From Parapedobacter indicus (GTDB taxonomy: Bacteria > Bacteroidota > Bacteroidia > Sphingobacteriales > Sphingobacteriaceae), in the NCBI RefSeq assembly GCF_900113765.1, contig NZ_FOQO01000013.1, forward strand, positions 124,001 through 188,000: DNA of 64,000 nt, read 5' to 3'. Positions 54,128 through 61,642 of this stretch are shown here, piece by piece (the stretch's first letter is position 1; each line of letters begins with the position of its first letter). Made by a program: the position numbers and the translations under genes. A model generated the notes under the pieces. It saw only the letters and a list, made by a program, of their open reading frames with translations, was not told the origin of the DNA and searched no databases.

Positions 54128-56668
54128 CTATTTAATGGTAATATAATGTACCGCGTGCCCCAATCGCCCCCTTACATCCAGCCCTTCCACGACGATGCGA
54201 TACGTACCTGGACTGTCGGCCGTGTAAAATTCAACCGAAGTGTGGCCCGACTCGTCGGTGATTACATTCGGTGACCAGTGGATGGTTGTGCGAAGATCGC
54301 GCATGCCCGCCAACGAATCGGCCGGAGCACTGTAATCAGGATCATAGAATTCGCGTACTTCGTAATATCCCTGTGGACTATGGGTGACGATTCCGGGAGT
54401 ATATACGTCGCCATTGTACCCCTCGCTATCACCACGTTTGGTCGTGATGATCAGCACGCCACCGCCACCGCGAACGCCATAAATCGCCGTATTCGCCCCG
54501 CCCCTCAGTACTTCAATGGTTTCCACATCAAACGGATTGATCATCTCCAACGCATTCGGCTCCATATACATGCCGTCCAATATTAGCTGCATCGGGTGAT
54601 CAACCGTCGGGTGATTGATTGACCGCGTTGAATAGGCAACGCCGTTGCGGAACACCACACCTACTAACCTGCCTTGTAAACAGGTAGCTAACGACGGACA
54701 TCCCAGGATCAGGTCCTCTGCAGTAAGTACTTGATCGGCATTGCCGGGGCCATTGAGGTTACTGGAATGTTTGACTTTGTTCTTTTGGGTTTCCCGGGTT
54801 ACCTTAACTTCCTGCAGCAAAATACTTTTTCCTTTGAGGCCATATTTCTCCATCTCCTGAAATTGCTCTTGCGTATTTTTCAGGTATGTATTAATAGATT
54901 GGTTTACGTTAACCGTTGCATCGGGTGTATTCCGATTACGTGTTACCTGTTGCCGTGGCGATTCGTCGAGTTGAATGTCGACGTTTTTCCGGCCTCGTTC
55001 GTCGCGTGCCTGTACAACAAATTTGGTGTCATCAAAAAACAAGAGACGATCAAACGTAAATCTTCCCTGTTCATTGGTAACGGTATCGACAAGCGCCGTA
55101 ATGTTACCAGTAGAAAGGATGGTTACCGTTGCGTTAGGAACTGGGGTTTGACCACCCCGCGTGGTTACCACACCACTGATGCGTAAATCCTGCTCCGGCG
55201 GGTATGTAATAGCGGGAGCTTTGTCTGCCATCAGGTCCTCCCAGTTGATCCGGCTCCACCCCTGGGTAAGCATGACGTTGTCTAGCTGCCTACGCTTGGA
55301 AATATCCGTATTTTCAAAATAATATTCAGGGGCTTCGATGTACCCTTTCACATCGGAACTCAACAGAAGTGATGTGTAGATGTTCCCTTCACGTATTGTG
55401 GAATCGATTGGCACCTTCGCCAAGTCGACTACCGTCGCAGAAAGTGCAGCAATACGACTGGAATCTGCTTCCTCTCCAGCCGTAATTTGTACCGATACTT
55501 TCTCCCTTCGCCCATAGACTTTTTCGTCGGTATTCAGGGATAGCGGTAACACTAGCTGTTTGTTCATATTAAATATCGTCCGCTCGGTCAAGGGTTTCAT
55601 TTCGGGCGATAGCAACGTCAACTGCACGACACCTACCGGTAAATACGCCCGGGGGACGGAAAATATCAACTCATTTTTTGTAACGGTTCCCTTGGACGCG
55701 TAAAAGACCGTGCCGTTCCGCTGTGCCAGCATAGCAAGTTGCTGCCCTTTTACGAGGCCATCCGATGCGAATGCCTGCACGAAAACTTGTTTTTCCAGCT
55801 CATTATTCACTGCCAGTGCATAGCCTGAAGCCTGTACCTGGGGCAACGCCTGCTCCCCTGTACTTCCATCGGCGTAGGTTACTTTGGCCGTATAGGCACT
55901 TCCTGCCTGGGGTATAAAACGGAAGCTGCCCATCCCGGCATACAGGGTTTCGAATTCAGCAATGCGCATACCGTTGTTATCTACTAAATAGCCGACTGCT
56001 TCGATACCCACACCTTCCGGCCGTAGGGCTTTAAAACCTACCTTGGTAAGATTACCTGCCACAAGATGACCGCCCTCCGGAAAAAACTGGATACTGGGAG
56101 TGTTTGAATAGACATTCATGTTGGCCATCGGACCGCCCTGGGAATTCGCAAAGTCGATTTTCCTATCGGTACGCACCGGTAAATTTCTGTACGAAAAAGA
56201 GCGATGGGTGACGATGGAATCTGTCCGTGCATTTCCGACGGGCAAGGTCCGATCAAAGAATGCATCGCTGTCAAAATTACGCATCCAGTTGGTATAGGCA
56301 CGTATGCGATAGTTGCCCTCCCCTAAGGAGTCTGCTAACTGAAAATCGCCCATGGTGACCCCTGAAATCAACGGCAGCCGGATGGATTGGACGATTTGAT
56401 CGTCGTCGGAATTGATTAAATCCACGTAGAGGATCTTACTGAGACCGGAAAGGTTGTTATAGGCGCCGATGGTAACATATCCTTTGAACCAAATATCATC
56501 TCCTACCGCATAGTAGGGCTTATCCATATGCAGGTAAACCTTTTCTTTAGGGTAGCTTTCAACATACTTGTCAAGCTTTTCCAAAACCCGTCCGATGGCA
56601 CCTTCTTGGGCGTGCGTTGCCTTTATCGAAAACAAAAACAGGATTAGTATGGTTAACCAACGACACAT
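54128..56668 (-). CDS. MG2-like envelope protein with TonB-plug domain but no barrel
   Basis: 846-residue exported protein (signal ends ATHAQ). N-terminus: macroglobulin-like MG2 domain (EKVYLHMDKPYYAVGDDIWFKGYV). Middle: more beta-sandwich domains, including a CarboxypepD_reg-like one (GRFTFDRLLFFDD). About 640-760: a plug domain (LILDGMYMEPNALEMINPFDVETIEVLRGG, IYGVRGGGGVLIITTKRG). C-terminus: one beta domain (SVEFYTADSPGTYRI), not a barrel. Such proteins are widespread in Bacteroidota but functionally obscure. They may sit in the periplasm or outer membrane and interact with TonB or a partner barrel. Divergent from purD. Confidence 0.85.
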   Translation of the reverse strand: MCRWLTILILFLFSIKATHAQEGAIGRVLEKLDKYVESYPKEKVYLHMDKPYYAVGDDIWFKGYVTIGAYNNLSGLSKILYVDLINSDDDQIVQSIRLPLISGVTMGDFQLADSLGEGNYRIRAYTNWMRNFDSDAFFDRTLPVGNARTDSIVTHRSFSYRNLPVRTDRKIDFANSQGGPMANMNVYSNTPSIQFFPEGGHLVAGNLTKVGFKALRPEGVGIEAVGYLVDNNGMRIAEFETLYAGMGSFRFIPQAGSAYTAKVTYADGSTGEQALPQVQASGYALAVNNELEKQVFVQAFASDGLVKGQQLAMLAQRNGTVFYASKGTVTKNELIFSVPRAYLPVGVVQLTLLSPEMKPLTERTIFNMNKQLVLPLSLNTDEKVYGRREKVSVQITAGEEADSSRIAALSATVVDLAKVPIDSTIREGNIYTSLLLSSDVKGYIEAPEYYFENTDISKRRQLDNVMLTQGWSRINWEDLMADKAPAITYPPEQDLRISGVVTTRGGQTPVPNATVTILSTGNITALVDTVTNEQGRFTFDRLLFFDDTKFVVQARDERGRKNVDIQLDESPRQQVTRNRNTPDATVNVNQSINTYLKNTQEQFQEMEKYGLKGKSILLQEVKVTRETQKNKVKHSSNLNGPGNADQVLTAEDLILGCPSLATCLQGRLVGVVFRNGVAYSTRSINHPTVDHPMQLILDGMYMEPNALEMINPFDVETIEVLRGGANTAIYGVRGGGGVLIITTKRGDSEGYNGDVYTPGIVTHSPQGYYEVREFYDPDYSAPADSLAGMRDLRTTIHWSPNVITDESGHTSVEFYTADSPGTYRIVVEGLDVRGRLGHAVHYITIK

Positions 56669-56730
56669 ATATGCCAGTTCTGTTCGGGGTTTATTCGGAC
56701 ACCGATAGTGGTAAATATAGGCAAAAAAAA

Positions 56731-56738
56731 TATCTTTG
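56731..56738 (+). promoter_or_regulatory. -7 promoter box adjoining purD start
   Basis: TATCTTTG matches the -7 consensus and ends 4 nt before the purD ATG, so transcription would begin at or very near the start codon (leaderless or nearly so). No TTTG is seen at -33. Confidence 0.35.
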
Positions 56739-56742
56739 CAAG

Positions 56743-58017
56743 ATGAACATCCTAATTATCGGTTCAGGCGGACGGGAGAGTGCTTTTGCCTGGAAAATTG
56801 CCCAAAGTAAACAAACAGCCCAGTTATATATCGCACCCGGCAACGCGGGTACGGTTCAATATGGCCAAAATGTACCGATTAAGGTCACTGATTTTGACGA
56901 AATAGCCGACTTTGTGCTCAGCAAGCAGATAAACCTGGTGTTGGTAGGGCCTGAGGAACCGTTGGTTAAAGGAATACATGATTATTTTCTGGAGCGGGCC
57001 GACTTGCGGCACATTCCCGTAATCGGACCACAGCAGGAAGGGGCTCAATTAGAAGGCAGCAAAGACTTTGCGAAGCAGTTTATGATTCGCCACGGTGTCC
57101 CAACGGCCGCGTCCCAATCGTTTGATCGATCCACATTGAGCGAAGGGCTAGCTTACCTGGAAACGCAGAAACTACCTGTTGTGCTCAAGGCAGATGGATT
57201 GGCTGCGGGTAAGGGAGTGCTCATCTGTGCCACCCTAGACGAGGCTAAAACCGAGTTGAGGGCGATGCTCGAAGATGCGAAATTCGGGGAGGCAAGCAAC
57301 AAAGTTGTGATCGAAGAATACCTAGCCGGCATTGAACTCTCGGTCTTTGTGCTGACGGACGGCGACAGCTACAAAGTACTGCCATCAGCGAAAGATTATA
57401 AACGCATCGGCGAAGGCGATACGGGACTTAACACGGGAGGTATGGGCTCGGTTTCGCCTGTACCGTTTGCGGATAATTTGTTTATGGACAAAGTGGAAGA
57501 ACGTATCATCATTCCCACAATTGAGGGGCTGAAACGGGATGGAATTGCCTATAAAGGCTTTATCTTTATCGGATTAATGAATGTGGATGGGAATCCCTAT
57601 GTCATTGAATACAACGTACGCATGGGCGACCCCGAAACTGAAAGTGTACTCCCGCGCATCGAAAGTGATTTGGTGGATTTGTTGCAAGGCGTAGCGGAGG
57701 GTAATCTATTCGAACGCTCATTTACGCTCTCTCCGAAGACCGCGGCTACCGTGGTCCTCGTTTCGGGTGGTTATCCCGGCTCGTATGACTCGGGCAAGGC
57801 AATCAATAATATCGAAAACGTGAAGGATTCTATTGTATTCCACGCTGGCACCCATGAAAATAACGGAATCGTGCAGACTGCAGGTGGGCGGGTATTAGCA
57901 GTCACGGCGTTGGAGGACACGTTATTTGAGGCCTTGCAACAGGCCACGGCGGATGCAGGCCGAATTTATTTTGAAGGGAAATATTTTCGTAAAGACATTG
58001 GCTTTGATCTGATATAA
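56743..58017 (+). CDS. purD: Phosphoribosylamine-glycine ligase (GAR synthetase)
   Basis: ATP-dependent joining of glycine to 5-phosphoribosylamine, the second step of purine synthesis. 424 residues starting MNILIIGSGGRESA at 56743; the frame stays open upstream to 56617, but the Rossmann start fixes the true N-terminus. ATP-grasp motifs: PVVLKADGLAAGKGV, NTGGMGSVSPVP and EYNVRMGDPETE; LSVFVLTDGDSY lies between. Single gene, divergent from the MG2/plug protein and followed by tRNA-Glu. Confidence 0.97.
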   Translation: MNILIIGSGGRESAFAWKIAQSKQTAQLYIAPGNAGTVQYGQNVPIKVTDFDEIADFVLSKQINLVLVGPEEPLVKGIHDYFLERADLRHIPVIGPQQEGAQLEGSKDFAKQFMIRHGVPTAASQSFDRSTLSEGLAYLETQKLPVVLKADGLAAGKGVLICATLDEAKTELRAMLEDAKFGEASNKVVIEEYLAGIELSVFVLTDGDSYKVLPSAKDYKRIGEGDTGLNTGGMGSVSPVPFADNLFMDKVEERIIIPTIEGLKRDGIAYKGFIFIGLMNVDGNPYVIEYNVRMGDPETESVLPRIESDLVDLLQGVAEGNLFERSFTLSPKTAATVVLVSGGYPGSYDSGKAINNIENVKDSIVFHAGTHENNGIVQTAGGRVLAVTALEDTLFEALQQATADAGRIYFEGKYFRKDIGFDLI

Positions 58018-58032
58018 ATTGCGGCTGCTTTG

Positions 58033-58063
58033 TTTGTAACTCTCCAAAATACGTTTATATTTG
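58033..58063 (+). promoter_or_regulatory. Promoter of tRNA-Glu
   Basis: TTTG (58033-58036), exactly 19 bp, TATATTTG (58056-58063), a perfect match to the Bacteroidota consensus. The predicted start near 58070 lies about 9 nt before the mature tRNA end. Confidence 0.8.
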
Positions 58064-58078
58064 CAGTCCGTAAAAAAC

Positions 58079-58150
58079 GGCCCGTTCGTCTAGGGGTTAG
58101 GACGCAAGATTTTCATTCTTGAAACAGGGGTTCGATTCCCCTACGGGCTA
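58079..58150 (+). tRNA. tRNA-Glu (anticodon UUC)
   Basis: 72 nt without encoded CCA. The acceptor GGCCCGT pairs with ACGGGCT (first pair G-U); D-arm in GTCTAGGGGTTAGGAC; anticodon stem CAAGA/TCTTG with loop TTTTCAT giving UUC; T-arm AGGGG-TTCGATT-CCCCT. Reads glutamate codons GAA/GAG. Confidence 0.95.
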
Positions 58151-58153
58151 CTG

Positions 58154-58187
58154 ACCCGCTTTACGATGAGAGTAGAGCGGGTTTTTA
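58154..58187 (+). terminator. Intrinsic terminator of tRNA-Glu
   Basis: A 7-bp stem ACCCGCT (58154-58160) with AGCGGGT (58176-58182) followed by TTTTT; inner TAC/GTA pairs can extend it. It starts 4 nt after the tRNA. Confidence 0.85.
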
Positions 58188-58191
58188 GATT

Positions 58192-58439
58192 CTACCCTGC
58201 TAATATCCGAAACAAATCCTCCTTAGTGTAAAACACTTCCCGTTCGTCTTTGATCAGTGTAAGTATTCCAGCATTCACCAATTCAGTCCGCCGGATGTGT
58301 TTTTAATCTGCCTGAAAGGGGCGATGATGCTTTCAAGTCAATGGCCTCCCGCCCCCCCAACCAGTGCTTCAAAAAGATGAAATAAAATTTGGGAGTATGG
58401 AGCTACGCCTACTTCGAAAAAGAACCCAAAAACAATAAC
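58192..58439 (-). pseudogene. Decayed gene fragment downstream of tRNA-Glu
   Basis: Minus-strand translation gives protein-like text broken by damage. From 58439 the frame reads FEVGVAPYSQILFHLFEALV, meets a TGA at 58338-58340, continues LESIIAPFRQIK, then needs a frameshift at an A-run (58300-58304) to continue HIRRTELVNAGILTLIKDE and end KEDLFRILAG-stop at 58192. No start codon is visible. I do not recognise the family; the C-terminal part resembles a small helical DNA-binding protein. From 58440 to 58796 I see no gene on either strand. Confidence 0.4.
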
Positions 58440-58796
58440 TTAAAATGATAATTCCTAAAATCTGGTGATGGTCAAATTTGTCGTATTCCTTAAAAGTTAA
58501 AACACTTCGATTATAAAGTGGTGCACCAATGAAAAATCGGCTATTTTTCTGTATGTTTCAGAATAGAAATTGTTCTAAGACTGCAACTGAATTATCCATC
58601 AAGTAGAAATAAAATGGCCCTGAGTATCGAATCCCTTATTTCGGTTTCCATACTGTGGCTTTAGGTTGGGAAACTAGTCAATTTTAATGTGTCGATTTAT
58701 ACGATTATGCACGATAATTTTGGCAGTAATATCGATAATACCCCAAACACCAGAAAATTTCATTGAGGTAAAATCGAGTCAAGCACCTACTTTCGC

Positions 58797-59498
58797 TTAT
58801 TGACTGTCCTTTTGGATGATAGTACGCAACTTACTTTCGTCCAGAATAGTAATGTTCTTTCCATCCAACCGGATGCACCCTTCAACGGTAAGCTCGTTTA
58901 GCATTTTAAAAAGTGTCTCATAAGTGGTTCCTGCAAAGGAGGCAATATCCTGACGACTGACAGTGACAGCGATTGCGCCGTCACTTTTTGTACCGAACTG
59001 ATCTTTCAAAGATACCAACGACTGTGCTACTCGTGCCCTTACCGACATATGTGCAAGATTACGCATTCCGCGGTGAGATTCCTGAAGTTCGTCGGCCAGA
59101 AAACGCATCAGGGTATATGTCAGGTTGGTATTGACACGAAGTGTGCTTTCGAAAAAATCCATTCCCAGGTAACAAACCATTGTTTCTTCCACGGCTGTCG
59201 CCGAAACAGGGTATCGGGCCTCTTTCCCCAACCCAAGGTGCCCGACAATGTCACCCTTTCCGGCAAAGCGAATGATCAATTCCTTTTCCCGTCCCCACTT
59301 TTTATGAATCTTCATCGTGCCGGAATAAACAAAATAGATCCCCGTTACCGGCTCTCCCTCGTTGAAGGCCCGTTGCCCTTTTTTTAACAGAAAATTTTTT
59401 CTGTGAATTCCAACTGCTGGAATCCAATCAGGAAGACATAATTTACACAAAAGACAACCCTGGAGATTGCAAGAAGAACCGCTTTCTTTTTTGTTCAT
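58797..59498 (-). CDS. FNR-like Crp-family regulator with N-terminal cysteine cluster
   Basis: 233-residue transcription factor. The N-terminus has Cys10, Cys15, Cys18 and Cys21, and the beta-roll adds Cys109 (MVCYLG); FNR proteins bind an oxygen-labile 4Fe-4S cluster with three N-terminal cysteines plus one in the beta-roll, so oxygen or redox sensing is plausible. The Crp domain spans about 35-145 and a winged HTH about 165-225 (VSRQDIASFAGTTYETLFKMLNEL). Divergent from the ClC gene and close to a cytochrome oxidase gene. The cysteine spacing differs from E. coli FNR, so cluster binding is inference. Confidence 0.9.
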   Translation of the reverse strand: MNKKESGSSCNLQGCLLCKLCLPDWIPAVGIHRKNFLLKKGQRAFNEGEPVTGIYFVYSGTMKIHKKWGREKELIIRFAGKGDIVGHLGLGKEARYPVSATAVEETMVCYLGMDFFESTLRVNTNLTYTLMRFLADELQESHRGMRNLAHMSVRARVAQSLVSLKDQFGTKSDGAIAVTVSRQDIASFAGTTYETLFKMLNELTVEGCIRLDGKNITILDESKLRTIIQKDSQ

Positions 59499-59663
59499 TT
59501 CCGTTACAATAGTACAAATTTTTTTGATGAGGACTTTCTTCCCTACTTATCCAAAAATATAGTACAAACCATATAAAAAACCCAGTAATAGTCATTAAAT
59601 AAGCAATAAGTATTATATAAAATATATTTTTCGTATTTTTGCAGCCAAATTACAGTTCGTTTT

Positions 59664-61547
59664 ATGAAAGGCCGGCATATCAAAAACAGCATTCCGATTT
59701 CACCTACATTGGATGATTTAAACGCTACAGATAAAGTGAATCGGAAGACTGGGCTTAGTCTTTCGGCCAAAAGATTAGTTTGGGTCTGCCTACTTGCCGT
59801 AGGGATTGGTGCCGTGGTCAGTCTGATCGCCCGAATACTGATCTTGTTCATCAACCTGGTTACGAACCTTTCCTTTTTCGGGAGTGTTGGACTGCATTTC
59901 CAAGATCCCGCAGACAACCATCTTGGCATATGGGTGGTCATCATACCGGCCATAGGAGGGCTTATCGTTGGCCTCATGGCATTGTATGGCTCGAAGGCGA
60001 TCCGCGGCCACGGAATACCGGAAGCCATGGAACAGATTCTTGTAAACCAAAGCCGGATCAGGCCGAAGACAACGTTGCTAAAACCAATTTCCTCCGCATT
60101 CGCTATCGGCACGGGAGGACCATTTGGTGCTGAAGGCCCTATCATCGCTACGGGGGGTGCTTTCGGTTCCACGCTAGGGCAATTCCTGAGGGTAACGCCC
60201 CGTGAACGAAAGGCCTTACTGGCTGCGGGAGCAACCGCCGGGATGTCTGCCATTTTTGGAACACCTGTTGCTGCAATCTTTCTTGCAGTGGAACTGCTCC
60301 TGTTTGAATTTTCCGCTCGAACGATTTTACCAGTCGCATTGGCATGCATCACCGGCGCTGCGGGACATTACTTTCTGTTTGAGGCCGGTCCCGTATTTCC
60401 GATGCCATTTCTTTCAACGCCCACAAATTCTGCATTGTTAATATACAGTCTAATTGGCGTGGTGATCGGGATAATTTCGCTCGGCTTGACCAAGGCAGTG
60501 TATTACGTGGAGGACTTATTTGAAAAGCTACCGATACACTGGATGTGGTGGCCGGCACTTGGTGGGCTGGCTGTTGGGTTGATTGGCTATTTTGCACCTT
60601 ATACACTGGGCGTTGGGTATCAAAATATAACAAATGTGTTGTCGGGAAACATGCCGCTGGCCCTGATTCTCTCCTTGGCATTATTGAAATTTGTTTCGTG
60701 GTGCATCGCCCTTGGCAGTGGCACTTCGGGTGGAACGCTTGCTCCGTTATTGACTATCGGGGGCGCTTGTGGCGCCGCCGCCGGCTTCGCTTTCGCATTC
60801 GCTTTTCCAGGCAACGACATCAGTTTATCGATGGCAGCGCTCGTCGGCATGGCCGCCATGTTCGCAGGGGCATCGCGCGCCTATCTTACCAGTATTTTGT
60901 TTGCATTAGAGGCAACTTCGCAGTCCAATGCCTTGGTGCCCTTACTCGCAGCCTGTACCGGGTCTTATTTGATTTCACTGTTTTTTATGAAAAACACGAT
61001 CATGACCGAAAAGATCGCCCGCCGGGGTGTTTCGACGCCAGAAGTATACGAGCCGGATCTCCTTAGGCAGATTACTGTCCGTCGCGTAATGAAACAACTT
61101 TTAATCGTTCCTAACGCCGTTCAAAAAACCATTGGGGAAATCAGGGAGTTTTGTCAGCTCTCCAGTGTGAAACAGGAATTTTTAGTCTTCACGGATCCAG
61201 ATGATTCGTTTGCAGGCGTACTCCCAGCCGCCGAAATTTTCCGGCCGGATGCCGACCTGGAAACACCAGTATCTTCCATTGTCAAACGGGATATTTATAC
61301 CATTCCAGAATCAAATCACCTAGATAAAGCTGCGGAATTGCTTGCCAAAAGCACCAATCCTTTCCTAATCGTAACTTCGGATACGCAACGGCAAGACATG
61401 AAAGGAATTATTACATATAAGGAAATTTTAGGTTGTTATCTGCGTCACACCCGCGATAATAGGGAAAGCAGGCGGGGCATGCTGCCAGGTAGGCAGCGCT
61501 TACGAATCTTGGTGAAAGGAAGACTACCGCGTACATCAGACTATTAA
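59664..61547 (+). CDS. ClC-family chloride channel/transporter with CBS domains
   Basis: Inner-membrane chloride channel or Cl-/H+ antiporter, 627 residues. Roughly 12 hydrophobic helices over about 25-450. Selectivity motifs: GTGGPFGAEGPI (keeps the gating glutamate of GxEGP) and GSGTSGGTLAPLL. The C-terminus holds two CBS domains (about 475-535 and 545-605, DIYTIPESNHLDKAAELLAKS) that usually bind adenine nucleotides. A -7 box TATTTTTG (59634-59641) lies 22 bp before the ATG. Co-directional with the oxidase gene, 95 bp upstream of it. Confidence 0.94.
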   Translation: MKGRHIKNSIPISPTLDDLNATDKVNRKTGLSLSAKRLVWVCLLAVGIGAVVSLIARILILFINLVTNLSFFGSVGLHFQDPADNHLGIWVVIIPAIGGLIVGLMALYGSKAIRGHGIPEAMEQILVNQSRIRPKTTLLKPISSAFAIGTGGPFGAEGPIIATGGAFGSTLGQFLRVTPRERKALLAAGATAGMSAIFGTPVAAIFLAVELLLFEFSARTILPVALACITGAAGHYFLFEAGPVFPMPFLSTPTNSALLIYSLIGVVIGIISLGLTKAVYYVEDLFEKLPIHWMWWPALGGLAVGLIGYFAPYTLGVGYQNITNVLSGNMPLALILSLALLKFVSWCIALGSGTSGGTLAPLLTIGGACGAAAGFAFAFAFPGNDISLSMAALVGMAAMFAGASRAYLTSILFALEATSQSNALVPLLAACTGSYLISLFFMKNTIMTEKIARRGVSTPEVYEPDLLRQITVRRVMKQLLIVPNAVQKTIGEIREFCQLSSVKQEFLVFTDPDDSFAGVLPAAEIFRPDADLETPVSSIVKRDIYTIPESNHLDKAAELLAKSTNPFLIVTSDTQRQDMKGIITYKEILGCYLRHTRDNRESRRGMLPGRQRLRILVKGRLPRTSDY

Positions 61548-61556
61548 ATGGATGAC

Positions 61557-61571
61557 ATGAAATAGTTTCAT
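61557..61571. promoter_or_regulatory. Palindrome upstream of cytochrome oxidase gene
   Basis: ATGAAA-TAG-TTTCAT, a perfect 6-3-6 inverted repeat, lies upstream of a TACCTTTG -7 box (61605-61612) that lacks a -33 TTTG. An activator site is possible; it is not a canonical FNR box (TTGAT-N4-ATCAA). Confidence 0.35.
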
Positions 61572-61642
61572 CAAAATCACCGGGCGATTAGACGTAGCGT
61601 GACCTACCTTTGGTTAAACTACTCACATAATCTTTTATTGTT

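Noticed and set aside
54128-56668. A complete TonB-dependent receptor
   Set aside because: The plug-like segment is followed by only about 90 residues, far too few for a 22-strand barrel.
59543-60352. A 269-residue open frame antisense to the ClC gene
   Set aside because: Lies opposite a clear ClC channel and begins inside it; Ser/Pro/Arg-rich shadow composition.
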